Shown here piece by piece: positions 17,113 through 25,020 of a stretch of 64,000 bases of DNA (position 1 is its first letter; each line of letters starts with the position of its first letter). The DNA comes from MAG-120531 sp038125995 (GTDB lineage Bacteria; Bacteroidota; Bacteroidia; Flavobacteriales; Flavobacteriaceae). The position numbers and the translations under genes were made by a program. A model generated the notes under the pieces. That model was not told where the DNA came from. It did no database searches and worked only from the letters and a program-made list of their open reading frames with translations. The stretch lies in assembly GCA_038125995.1 (NCBI GenBank), contig JAYPEX010000002.1, positions 168,615-232,614 on the forward strand, in the 5' to 3' direction.

Positions 17113-17598
17113 TCAGAGGTTTTTAGCTTTATTGAGTAATGAGAAGGCAAAACTAAAGCCTTCTTCTTTGAGCAGCACTTCACCTTTGGGAGAAATAATA
17201 AATACAGTGGGATAGACAGAAAAGGGAAAGGAGTTATGAAATCTTCTTCCTTCCATTGTCTCTCCATCTAGACTGATGTTTATAAAGTGTTCGTTGTAGT
17301 ATGCTCCTAGTTTTTCATCGGTGAAGGTGAATTTTTTCATTCGTTTACAAGGGCTGCACCAGGTAGCGTAGACATCGATAAAAAGGGGTTTGTTTTCGGA
17401 TCGGGACTTTTGTATGGCTTCATTGAGGCTGATTTGTTCAAACTGGATTCCTTTTTCAGTGGGTTCTTTAAAATCAACCTTAGGGTTGAGATAGAATATG
17501 TAAAAAGCAAAAAATCCAATAATATATAATCCGTTCGAAAAGTATTTGTTCTTTAAAGAGTTGTTAATTATCAAATAAATTGTTTTAATTTTTTTCAT
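17113..17598 (-). CDS. Membrane-anchored thioredoxin-like protein
   Basis: 161 residues. A single N-terminal membrane segment (about 22-36, GLYIIGFFAFYIFYL) precedes an exported thioredoxin fold with active site WCSPC (Cys81, Cys84) in DVYATWCSPCKRMKKF, and YPTVFIISPKGEVL containing the cis-proline. The pattern fits the thioredoxin_7/DUF255-like group rather than cytosolic thioredoxin, and suggests reduction or oxidation of periplasmic cysteines, possibly in cytochrome maturation or copper handling. It is a single gene facing trxA across the structured intergenic region. Confidence 0.8.
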   Translation of the reverse strand: MKKIKTIYLIINNSLKNKYFSNGLYIIGFFAFYIFYLNPKVDFKEPTEKGIQFEQISLNEAIQKSRSENKPLFIDVYATWCSPCKRMKKFTFTDEKLGAYYNEHFINISLDGETMEGRRFHNSFPFSVYPTVFIISPKGEVLLKEEGFSFAFSLLNKAKNL

Positions 17599-17798
17599 GT
17601 TTTAAATATAAATAAAAACGTTTATGAGTAATTTTTTATATTTAGGTATTGATTGTATCTAGTATGGAATGCATACTGATTTCATTGTCAAATTTTTCAG
17701 GATATTAATAAATTAATTCAACATACAATAACGCTTTTAATTTTGTTGTTTCCTCTGGCTAATAATGCACAGGGTATCCTAGCTACCTCTTTTTAGTT

Positions 17799-18383
17799 TT
17801 ACAATGGTTTTACTTGAATGTTTTTCCACTGTACCTTGATTCCACCTCCGGAGTGAATTTGTAGTGCAATGGATCCTTTTCCTTCTCCAATTTTTTCATC
17901 TTTCAGATGAATCATTTTCTCACCGTTTAACCAACTAGAGATATGAGCTCCTTTGACTTTAATCTTTAAGTGGTTCCATTCTCCCATTTTAAGGAATTGC
18001 TCCTTTTCTGGTTCTGGTTTAATAAGCCATCCTCTTCCGTAAGACTCATATACACCACCGGTGTGAAGTCCTGGAGGAGCTACTTCAACTTGCCATCCAC
18101 TGATTTTGGTTCCTTCCACAGTGGAGCGAATAAACACTCCAGAGTTACCATCAGCTTCTTGTTTGAAGTCTAGTTCTAAAATGAAATCATCGTAAAAGGC
18201 ATCGGTAGTCAAATAACCGTATTCTTCATCTGGTCCACTTTCGCAGATCAACAGACCGTTTTCGACATACCACTTTTCAGTTCCCCTGATGGTCCAACCA
18301 TCGAGGTTTTTTCCGTTAAAAATTGATGTTTGTGCTTGTGCGAGCATGGGTATCCATGCTAAAATAAATAGTAGGGTTTTCAT
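17799..18383 (-). CDS. Secreted DUF1080 (3-keto-disaccharide hydrolase-like) protein
   Basis: 194 residues with a signal peptide (about 1-17, cut after AQA). The mature part is one DUF1080 domain with a concanavalin-like beta-sandwich: it opens FNGKNLDGW and continues LDFKQEADGNSGVFIRS, KIKVKGAHISSWLNG and the closing IALQIHSGGGIKVQWKNI, all highly typical. The family is named for 3-keto-disaccharide hydrolase activity and is abundant in Bacteroidota and Planctomycetes that degrade glycans; the actual substrate here is not evident. It stands alone, just beyond tRNA-Asp on the same strand, separated from it by a terminator. Confidence 0.88.
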   Translation of the reverse strand: MKTLLFILAWIPMLAQAQTSIFNGKNLDGWTIRGTEKWYVENGLLICESGPDEEYGYLTTDAFYDDFILELDFKQEADGNSGVFIRSTVEGTKISGWQVEVAPPGLHTGGVYESYGRGWLIKPEPEKEQFLKMGEWNHLKIKVKGAHISSWLNGEKMIHLKDEKIGEGKGSIALQIHSGGGIKVQWKNIQVKPL

Positions 18384-18487
18384 AGGGTTCTATATTTTGA
18401 ATGAAAATAGAAAAAAAATAGAAGTCCTTTGTTTAATTGAAGTTAAAATGCGAAAACTAACTGAATTTTAATCAATTATAATAAATG

Positions 18488-18522
18488 AAAAAAGCCCAGT
18501 AATTAAATTACCGGGCTTTTTT
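18488..18522. terminator. Intrinsic terminator after tRNA-Asp, bidirectional
   Basis: AAAAAAGCCC-a-GTAAT (18488-18503) pairs with ATTAC-c-GGGCTTTTTT (18507-18522) around TAA. There are T-runs in both directions; it ends the leftward tRNA transcript. Confidence 0.9.
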
Positions 18523-18526
18523 CTAG

Positions 18527-18600
18527 CGGTCTGGACGAGACTCGAACTCGCGACCCCCTGCGTGACAGGCAGGTATTCTAACCAACTGAACTACCAGACC
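18527..18600 (-). tRNA. tRNA-Asp (anticodon GTC)
   Basis: On the minus strand GGTCTGG pairs with CCAGACC in the acceptor stem, the anticodon loop is CTGTCAC with anticodon GTC, and the T arm is GTTCGAGTC. It is 74 nt with G as discriminator and no encoded CCA. Confidence 0.96.
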
Positions 18601-18615
18601 TCGCTATTGCGGATG

Positions 18616-18646
18616 CAAATATACATTCCTTATTTAATTGTGCAAA
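18616..18646 (-). promoter_or_regulatory. Promoter of tRNA-Asp
   Basis: On the minus strand TTTG (18643-18646), 19-nt spacer, TATATTTG (18616-18623): a full match to the Bacteroidota housekeeping promoter, placed to start transcription about 10 nt before the tRNA. Confidence 0.85.
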
Positions 18647-18767
18647 TAAAAAATTGAGAAAAATTCCACTTTTTTGTAAAAATCAGTTTTTGAATAAAAT
18701 TCTAATAGGAAAACATATTCAAAATGGTTAATTTCACTGACCATACAACTCAACTAAACTAAAACAA

Positions 18768-20264
18768 ATGGGCACAAAACAAAAGAGAAGACTCGGTTTC
18801 TGGGAAATCTGGAACATGAGTTTTGGATTCCTTGGAATTCAATTCGGATTTGCACTTCAAAACGCCAACACCTCCCGAATATTTGAAACTTTAGGAGCTA
18901 ATGTAGATGAAATTCCAATTCTTTGGATCGCTGCTCCAGCAACTGGATTAATCGTTCAACCAATAATTGGATATTACAGTGATCGAACTTGGACTAAACT
19001 AGGAAGAAGGCGTCCTTATTTCTTGGTAGGAGCCATACTAGCTTCCATTGCACTTTGTATGATGCCTAATTCACCTGCCCTATGGGTAGCTGCTGGTATG
19101 CTGTGGATGATGGATGCTTCGATTAATGTTTCAATGGAGCCATTTAGAGCCTTTGTAGCTGATTTACTGCCAATGGATCAACGAACTCTTGGTTTTTCTA
19201 TGCAGAGTTTCTTTATCGGGATAGGAGCGGTTGTAGGTTCTGCTTTACCTTATATGTTTACCAATTGGATTGGACTCAGCAACACAGCACCTGAAGGTAT
19301 CATTCCCGACTCAGTTAAGTGGTCGTTCTATATCGGTGCATTTGTATTTTTAGCTGCTGTCCTATGGACGGTCTTTAGATCTTTCGAATACTCGCCCCAG
19401 GAAATGGAAGAGTTTGAAGAGGAAGAGGTTGAAGGGCATACGGAAGTTGTTTTTGACAATGGAAATAAAAAGAAACTCAGAGGAACAGGATTGTTCTTGT
19501 TTGGATTTGGAGCTGTATTAAGTTTATTGGTTTTAAATTTTAACCTAGACAAAACACTTTATATACTGACTATTGGACTCACCTTAGTGGGAATTTTATT
19601 TGTGCTTTCATCACTGGCTCAAAAAGATGAAAACAATAGTGGTTTTGTAGTCATTATGAGTGATTTACTCAATATGCCAAAAACCATGGTGCAATTAGCC
19701 TATGTTCAATTCTTTTCTTGGTTTGCACTGTTTTCTATGTGGATTTATACGACTTCTGCAGTTACCGAACATGTCTATGGAACCACCGATAGTACCTCAC
19801 AATTGTATAATGATGGTGCAGACTGGGTTACAGTTCTTTTTGCAGAATACAGTGGAGTAGCGGCCTTAGTTGCGTTTTTACTACCGGTTTTAGCAAAGTA
19901 TACCTCAAGGAGAATGACACACCTCATTGCTCTAGTGTTGGGTGGATTGGGACTGATTTCAATTTACTTTATTACAGATCCAGATTACCTCATGTTATCT
20001 ATGGTAGGTGTCGGAGTAGCTTGGGCGAGTATTTTAAGTATTCCTTATGCGATTCTATCGGGTTCATTACCTGCAAAAAAGATGGGCTATTATATGGGAG
20101 TATTTAACTTTTTTATTGTCATTCCTCAATTAGTTGCTTCGAGTATTTTAGGATTTATCGTGGTTTATTTCTTTGATTCAAAACCCATTTATGCACTCAT
20201 CATAGGAGGTGTGGCCATGATTATTAGTGGACTCTTAACACTTAGAGTCAACGATTCTGATTAA
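18768..20264 (+). CDS. SLC45-like sugar:proton symporter (MFS)
   Basis: 498-residue transporter with about 12 membrane segments. The N-terminus WNMSFGFLGIQFGFALQNAN and the motif LGRRRPYFLVG (MFS motif A variant, RRRP) are characteristic of the GPH/SLC45 group that imports sucrose, maltose or related disaccharides. QPIIGYYSDRTWT also fits. An acidic loop (EEFEEEEVEGHTEVV, near 210) joins the two halves. It is convergent with the LpxR-kinase-nucleotidyltransferase operon (8-nt gap), so it lies in a carbohydrate-related patch. The substrate is not determined. Confidence 0.85.
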   Translation: MGTKQKRRLGFWEIWNMSFGFLGIQFGFALQNANTSRIFETLGANVDEIPILWIAAPATGLIVQPIIGYYSDRTWTKLGRRRPYFLVGAILASIALCMMPNSPALWVAAGMLWMMDASINVSMEPFRAFVADLLPMDQRTLGFSMQSFFIGIGAVVGSALPYMFTNWIGLSNTAPEGIIPDSVKWSFYIGAFVFLAAVLWTVFRSFEYSPQEMEEFEEEEVEGHTEVVFDNGNKKKLRGTGLFLFGFGAVLSLLVLNFNLDKTLYILTIGLTLVGILFVLSSLAQKDENNSGFVVIMSDLLNMPKTMVQLAYVQFFSWFALFSMWIYTTSAVTEHVYGTTDSTSQLYNDGADWVTVLFAEYSGVAALVAFLLPVLAKYTSRRMTHLIALVLGGLGLISIYFITDPDYLMLSMVGVGVAWASILSIPYAILSGSLPAKKMGYYMGVFNFFIVIPQLVASSILGFIVVYFFDSKPIYALIIGGVAMIISGLLTLRVNDSD

Positions 20265-20271
20265 ATAAGTA

Positions 20272-21156
20272 TTACAACATCAATTTGGTAATCCCTATGC
20301 TCATATAGGGATGCCAAGGATGTCTTTGAGAACTGTTGTCTTTAGATCGGTAGTTCCAAATCGCTTTTACAGCCCAATTGTTTATGTAAAATACGGGCCC
20401 TGCCATAAAAGTAATTCGGTAGGGTTCCAGTTCACGCTCAAAGGTGTTGGAGTGATCCAAAGGACCTTGGATCATAAAGTCGTGAAAAAAGTATTGTTGT
20501 TGCACTCCGATTAAAAATCCAGATTGTCTGTTTTGGTTTGCAGGATTGTTTACCGATAAAACACTCAATCCGTTCAATAGTATAAATGCGCGATGTTGAA
20601 GGTAGGTCTTTACCAATCCTAAATGAGCTCCAGTCTCCATTGCGAATTTTAAATCCTTTTCTAATGTCCATTCTCTTGAGTGGTTGTAGAATAAATCGAT
20701 TAAAAATTTCTGAGGCATGGCATCAACCCAAGCGAGATTGTCAAGTCCTAAAAAGGTATTGTGATACCAATTTTGAAGTTGCTTGGCTAAGGACGCATCT
20801 CCACTGATTCCAATACTCAGGGACAATTCACTCGAACGATCTAATTGAGTTTTTATACGCTTTGATTTCAAATACAAAAACCCTGAATAAGGATAATCAT
20901 AGCTTTTTGTGTCGGTGAGATATCGAAAGGATGGATTGTAAATTTCCTGGCCTAACTCAAAGTGATAGCTCAGGTTTTTATCGTTTTTAGAGACTGATCC
21001 ATAGTTAAAAAACAACCCATTGGAATAGTAGTAATCCTTGCTAAAGTAGAGGTCATTGTCGTTTTGAAAATGCCAGTACGATTGCCCAAAAGAGCAAAAA
21101 CTAAGAAAAAAGATGAATGTTAAACTAAGGAAATACTTGAAGATTCTTTGATGCAT
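20272..21156 (-). CDS. LpxR-like outer-membrane protein (DUF2219)
   Basis: 294 residues with a signal peptide ending SFGQ (about 25). The mature N-terminus WHFQNDNDLY (Asn32-Asp35) and YYSNG (Ser45) match the catalytic Asn/Asp and Ser of LpxR, the lipid A 3'-O-deacylase. GISGDASLAKQLQNWYH (His132) matches the conserved Gly-rich block with the catalytic His. The length fits a 12-strand barrel. Removal of 3' acyl chains from lipid A is the known LpxR reaction; activity here is inferred. Its start overlaps the upstream kinase gene by 37 nt, an unusually long overlap without a later good Met, so it is translationally coupled. Confidence 0.78.
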   Translation of the reverse strand: MHQRIFKYFLSLTFIFFLSFCSFGQSYWHFQNDNDLYFSKDYYYSNGLFFNYGSVSKNDKNLSYHFELGQEIYNPSFRYLTDTKSYDYPYSGFLYLKSKRIKTQLDRSSELSLSIGISGDASLAKQLQNWYHNTFLGLDNLAWVDAMPQKFLIDLFYNHSREWTLEKDLKFAMETGAHLGLVKTYLQHRAFILLNGLSVLSVNNPANQNRQSGFLIGVQQQYFFHDFMIQGPLDHSNTFERELEPYRITFMAGPVFYINNWAVKAIWNYRSKDNSSQRHPWHPYMSIGITKLML

Positions 21157-22184
21157 TTATCGATAAAGGCATTGTTTTTATGTGCCTCTTTAGCAAATCT
21201 AAACAAACTTTTGGCACGGTCTAAATTTTGAGTTGGATAGTTGACCTTGTAGTATTGGTCGTTTAAAAAATAATCAGTGAGAGCTCTTAGACCATGTATG
21301 AAAGGCATGTATACTGCTCCTAGGGATAAGGATTTAAGTTCTTCTTTGGAAGTGTTTTCAATAGTGGAACAAAACCCTTGAATCAAACTTTTAGTATAGT
21401 CTTTGTTGAGTTTGATTTGATCGAGATCGAGTTCTCCCTCTTTGGCTGAAAATGCAGCAGTTCTGAAAAGATCTCCAAAGTCGTAAAAGAGGTATCCCGG
21501 CATAAGGGTATCTAAATCGATTAAACAGATCGCCTTTTCATTTGAAAATAACATATTGTTGAGCTTGGTGTCGTTGTGACAGACTCTTAATGGAAAGTTG
21601 AACTTTTGATGGAGTAGTAGTAGTTTAAAAAGATCGACTAAGGCGAGTTCTTCATCCGCTTCATGAATACGTTCTTTAGAGCCTAAATGAAATGCCTTAT
21701 CAAACTCTTCAAAGCGAAATTCCAAATCGTTAAACTTGGGAAGGTGAGTTTGATAATCCTCTAAATTCTCATTTTCAAGTGAATTGTGAAATTCAGCTAA
21801 AAGTTTACCAGCTTCATAGGCCATTGAGCTGTCACTACTGGAATCATAAGCCTTGGAATCTGCAACAAAGTCCGTCAATCTCCAATAATGCTGGTCTTGA
21901 TCTAGAACAAAAGACTGATGGTCGACTGTGCTTTTAAGCTCTGGATAATTTGAATTACTTTTTCTTAAAACACTTAATGCTCGCTGCTGGATATTGAGAA
22001 TGGTATCTGCATTCTTAAAAACAGCCGTGTTAATTCGTTGAAGTAAATAAACAGGAGTGTTGTTTTCTGAAAGTATATAAGTATCATTAATCAATCCTTG
22101 AAACAATTCTTCCACCCTGAACTTCTTCGGATCTAAACCATAAGCCTCGAGAAGGGATTGATATGTACTGGGGTTTATCCCCAT
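21120..22184 (-). CDS. Sugar kinase of the APH fold, N-acetylhexosamine 1-kinase (NahK)-like
   Basis: 354-residue aminoglycoside-phosphotransferase-fold kinase. The catalytic loop is VCHNDTKLNN (His203, Asp205) and the metal-binding motif is LIDLDTLMPG followed by YDFGD (Asp223/Asp225). DLDT-MPG with YDFGD is the signature I associate with NahK-type enzymes that phosphorylate GlcNAc/GalNAc at C1. It overlaps the upstream nucleotidyltransferase by 10 nt; a sugar-1-phosphate made here would be the natural substrate of that enzyme. Other APH-fold kinases (choline, aminoglycoside) remain possible but do not fit the motif or context as well. Confidence 0.75.
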   Translation of the reverse strand: MGINPSTYQSLLEAYGLDPKKFRVEELFQGLINDTYILSENNTPVYLLQRINTAVFKNADTILNIQQRALSVLRKSNSNYPELKSTVDHQSFVLDQDQHYWRLTDFVADSKAYDSSSDSSMAYEAGKLLAEFHNSLENENLEDYQTHLPKFNDLEFRFEEFDKAFHLGSKERIHEADEELALVDLFKLLLLHQKFNFPLRVCHNDTKLNNMLFSNEKAICLIDLDTLMPGYLFYDFGDLFRTAAFSAKEGELDLDQIKLNKDYTKSLIQGFCSTIENTSKEELKSLSLGAVYMPFIHGLRALTDYFLNDQYYKVNYPTQNLDRAKSLFRFAKEAHKNNAFIDKCIKESSSISLV

Positions 22185-23056
22185 AATTGTTTTGGATACG
22201 CTCCTTGCTCGTGAAATTGAGCTAGGGTATCGATCGCAATTTGTTTATCCTCTGCATAAGTTACTCCAAACCACTTGGATTTGGATTTGATCAGTCTGAT
22301 TTTTATCTTCTCTTCATGCATCATATTAGACATTACTTTTGGTATAAAAACCTCTGAGGTGAGTGCATTACCCTCTTCAAAGAACGAGATGATTTCTTTC
22401 TCAATTTCATCAAAAACAACTGGAGTATTGATCCAAAAATTCATACTCACAGGGGTGTCTAAATCAAAGTATTGTTCGGTAGCGTGATCGATCACACGAT
22501 CCTGATCAGCTTGTAATTTAAGTGTTTCAGTAATTTCAGTAAGATATGCATTATCGCTTTGACAAACTCCCCTTGAAACGGTACCAAAGTCAGATAAGGT
22601 GTTTCCTAATTCATAAGCTACTAGAGCAAATTCATTCAGTTCCTCACTCGAATTGATAAAGTTTGCTGCTTCTTGATAGGCTAAACTTCCGTAAAAATCA
22701 TCGGCATTGATAATTACAAATGGATCGTCGATGACGTGTCTTGCAGCCCAAACAGCATGTGCAGTTCCCCATGGCTTCACTCTTTCTTTGGGAAATTCAA
22801 TTCCATCAGGTAAATCAGAAAGTTCTTGTGCAACCACATTCAATCTAATTTTTCCATTGAGTTTTGGAGCCAGGTAATCGGTTAAAGTATCGACATTTTC
22901 TTTTTTGGTAATAACTACAACTTGAGAAAATCCAGATTGAATGGCATCGAAAATACTGTATTCCATTAAAAAAGATCCATCGGGACCAAGAGAATCAAAC
23001 TGTTTCAAACCTCCATATCTACTGCCATTACCAGCAGCCATAATCAACAATGTCAT
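22175..23056 (-). CDS. Sugar-1-phosphate nucleotidyltransferase-like protein
   Basis: 293 residues. It has a Rossmann-like NTP-transferase domain with the nucleotide loop MAAGNGSRYGGLKQ (6-19), PWGTAHAVWAAR and INADDFYG carrying the metal-binding Asp. A TTG at 23080 extends the frame by 8 residues, but the ATG at 23056 places the start just before the first beta strand (TLLIMAAG) as in homologues, so I use that. It is the first gene of a three-gene leftward operon with the NahK-like kinase and the LpxR-like gene. Likely product: an NDP-hexosamine. Which NTP and sugar are used cannot be seen. Confidence 0.8.
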   Translation of the reverse strand: MTLLIMAAGNGSRYGGLKQFDSLGPDGSFLMEYSIFDAIQSGFSQVVVITKKENVDTLTDYLAPKLNGKIRLNVVAQELSDLPDGIEFPKERVKPWGTAHAVWAARHVIDDPFVIINADDFYGSLAYQEAANFINSSEELNEFALVAYELGNTLSDFGTVSRGVCQSDNAYLTEITETLKLQADQDRVIDHATEQYFDLDTPVSMNFWINTPVVFDEIEKEIISFFEEGNALTSEVFIPKVMSNMMHEEKIKIRLIKSKSKWFGVTYAEDKQIAIDTLAQFHEQGAYPKQLWG

Positions 23057-23166
23057 ATCGATAATTTTAAGTTGGCCCAAAGGTAAGATTATCTAAATAA
23101 AATAGAAAGGGAGTTTACATATAAAGATACTTTTAATATATTCACACAACTATTATACCCTCAATC

Positions 23167-24522
23167 ATGAATAAAAGAAGAAATTTTATAAAGACAACAG
23201 CTGCCTTTGGTGCTGCTTCGATGGTTGTTCCAAAGATGAGTTTTGGTCGTGTATTATCGGCTAATGAAAAAGTCAATGTAGCACTTATAGGTGTTGGTCT
23301 ACGAGGAACCAATCATCTCAACAATTTATTAAAACGCTCGGATGTCAATATTGTAGCCATCTGTGATGTAGATCCCAAACGAATAGAAATAGCTTTAGAT
23401 TATATTCAGAAGGCTTCTTTTAAAAAACCAAAAGTATATTCTAATGGCGATTACGCCTATAGAGATTTATTAGAACTAAAAGAAGTAGATGCAGTAGTGA
23501 TTTCAACACCATGGCTTTGGCATACCAGAATGACGGTCGATGCGATGAAAGCTGGAGTTTTTGCAGGAGTTGAAGTTTCAGCTGCAAATACCATAGAAGA
23601 GTGCTGGGATCTAGTCAATACCCATGAACAAACGGGAACTCATATGATGCTTTTGGAGAATGTCAATTATCGAAGAGATATTATGGCTGTACTCAATATG
23701 GTCAAGCAAAATATCTTTGGAGAACTAGTGCACTTTAGGTGTGGATACCAACACGACTTGCGTCACGTAAAGTTTAACGATGGTAAAACACCCTATGGAA
23801 ATGGAGTAGAGTTTGGGGAAAATGCGATATCAGAAGCTAAATGGAGAACCTTGCACTCTGTAAAGAGAAATGCCGATGTCTATCCAACTCATGGATTGGG
23901 ACCTATTGCAGCTATGGCTAATATCAATAGAGGAAATCGATTCACATCATTAACTTCAACGGCTACCAAAGCGATTGGATTGCACAATTATATTGTTGAA
24001 AAAGGAGGAACCGATCATCCCAATGCTAAAGTTAAATTTAAACAGGGAGATGTGATCACTACCACTGTTGAAACAGCGATGGGTGAAAGTATTATTATCA
24101 CCCATGATTGTAATCTTCCAAGACCTTATTCGCTCGGATTTAGAGTTCAAGGAGCTAATGGTCTTTGGGAAGTCGATGGTAATCGGATCTATGTCGAAGG
24201 AACATCGGAGCCACACCGCTGGGATCAAGCAAATGAATGGTTGGAAAAATACGATCACCCACTTTGGCAAAAATACGGTAAATACGCAACTGGAGCAGGA
24301 CATGGAGGAATGGACTTTTTTGTGATGAATGCCTTCATTGAATCTGCAAAGCGCAACATTGCTCCACCAATTGACGCATATGACGCAGCGGCTTGGAGTG
24401 CTGTGACACCACTTTCAGAAGTGTCTATTGAAAATAATGGTGCTCCTCAAATGTTCCCCGATTTCACAAGAGGATTATGGGAAAAGAGAACGCCCTACAA
24501 TTGGATGAAAGATACTTGGTAA
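23167..24522 (+). CDS. Gfo/Idh/MocA-type NAD-dependent glycosidase, GH109 family
   Basis: 451 residues. A Tat-type signal (RRNFIKT at 4-10, then an Ala-rich hydrophobic stretch) is followed by a Rossmann fold (IGVGLRGTNH, 41-50; AICDVDP) and an oxidoreductase C-domain. The blocks EVSAANTIEECWD, LLENVNYRRDIMAVLNMV, FGELVHFRCGYQHDLR, YPTHGLGPIAAM and GAGHGGMDFF closely match, from memory, the Elizabethkingia meningosepticum alpha-N-acetylgalactosaminidase that founded GH109. These enzymes use bound NAD for hydrolysis by transient C3 oxidation. It is divergent from the nucleotidyltransferase/kinase operon across 110 nt, suggesting shared control. GalNAc specificity is inferred; some members act on other substrates. 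Confidence 0.87.
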   Translation: MNKRRNFIKTTAAFGAASMVVPKMSFGRVLSANEKVNVALIGVGLRGTNHLNNLLKRSDVNIVAICDVDPKRIEIALDYIQKASFKKPKVYSNGDYAYRDLLELKEVDAVVISTPWLWHTRMTVDAMKAGVFAGVEVSAANTIEECWDLVNTHEQTGTHMMLLENVNYRRDIMAVLNMVKQNIFGELVHFRCGYQHDLRHVKFNDGKTPYGNGVEFGENAISEAKWRTLHSVKRNADVYPTHGLGPIAAMANINRGNRFTSLTSTATKAIGLHNYIVEKGGTDHPNAKVKFKQGDVITTTVETAMGESIIITHDCNLPRPYSLGFRVQGANGLWEVDGNRIYVEGTSEPHRWDQANEWLEKYDHPLWQKYGKYATGAGHGGMDFFVMNAFIESAKRNIAPPIDAYDAAAWSAVTPLSEVSIENNGAPQMFPDFTRGLWEKRTPYNWMKDTW

Positions 24523-24689
24523 TAGCTCTTATGAATTACAACGATGGATTTGTTGAAAAAACTAAAAACGAAGAAGTGGTGAAAACAATATTATTTAAAA
24601 CGTTTATTCACTTTTAGTGGTGTCGGATCAAATTGGAAATACTTCAAAAAAATCGAATTCGAATAGAGTACTGACAACTTATTCTTAAG

Positions 24690-24703
24690 TTTTAGCGCTA
24701 AAA
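24690..24703. promoter_or_regulatory. 14-bp perfect palindrome upstream of the candidate RNA promoter
   Basis: TTTTAGCGCTAAAA is a perfect palindrome ending 5 nt before the -33 element of the RNA at 24743, the position expected of an activator or repressor site. Confidence 0.45.
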
Positions 24704-24708
24704 GGAAG

Positions 24709-24736
24709 TTGAAATCACTCAGAAATTGTATATTTG
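24709..24736 (+). promoter_or_regulatory. Consensus promoter of candidate small RNA
   Basis: TTG (24709-24711), 17-nt spacer, TATATTTG (24729-24736): a perfect Bacteroidota promoter with no coding start downstream on the + strand before the terminator at 24832. Confidence 0.8.
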
Positions 24737-24741
24737 CATTG

Positions 24742-24832
24742 TTGTGTTGCGTCTTGACTTCTAGTCGAGACCGTGTTCGAGTAGAAAACTACTCAACTAA
24801 TGAAAGGCTTTCCAGTTGGAAGGCTTTTTTTA
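24742..24832 (+). ncRNA. Candidate small RNA, about 90 nt, three hairpins
   Basis: It begins a few bases after a perfect promoter and ends at an intrinsic terminator. Hairpin 1 is nine pairs with loop TCT (24751-24759 with 24763-24771, one G-T). Hairpin 2 is GTT-c-GAGTAG with CTACTC-AAC around AAAA (24775-24784, 24789-24797, bulged C). Hairpin 3 is the terminator. No start codon leads to a frame longer than a few codons. It does not resemble SRP RNA, 6S, tmRNA or RNase P RNA by eye. It is placed between the GH109 gene and a gene fragment, with no obvious gene to regulate in cis, so a trans-acting RNA is most likely. Confidence 0.62.
24803..24832 (+). terminator. Intrinsic terminator of candidate small RNA
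   Basis: AAAGGCTTTCC pairs with GGAAGGCTTTT around AGTT, with G-T pairs, followed by a run of seven T residues. Confidence 0.8.
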
Positions 24833-25020
24833 TTTCCATGAATCGATGATGTGATACATCAGTGCAGCGGCTAGTTTAGATGCTTTAGACTTAACTGATG
24901 CTTTTCCAGCTTGATTATTTAATTCGGCTTTGAGCTCACCACTGGCAATAGCCAAAGCAGATCCAGTTGTAAGAGCATTGATGCCATAGATGAATCATTG
25001 AGGGTTTGCAAGGCTTTTAA
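24830..25020 (-). pseudogene. C-terminal gene fragment with frameshift, family not recognised
   Basis: Directly after the DUF456 stop, the minus strand reads in frame as LKALQTLNDSSM, then after a one-base deletion near 24984 continues as GINALTTGSALAIASGELKA and on for about 30 more codons rich in Ala, Lys and Ser, ending IIDSWK and a TAA at 24830-24832. Both halves have protein-like composition and join smoothly if one G is restored (SSMGIN), so I read it as the last ~65 codons of a decayed gene. No start codon or upstream part is present. I do not recognise the family. Confidence 0.5.

Noticed and set aside
23956..24325. 115-codon minus-strand frame and 85-codon + frame inside the GH109 gene
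   Set aside because: Both overlap a fully conserved GH109 region and have composition typical of shadow frames.
24531..24617. 28-codon frame after the GH109 gene
   Set aside because: Too short, no conserved features, and no promoter; recorded as non-coding spacer.
24653..24662. TCGAATTCGA palindrome as an operator
   Set aside because: Ten AT-rich bases with overlapping direct repetition are expected by chance; it is not close to a promoter.
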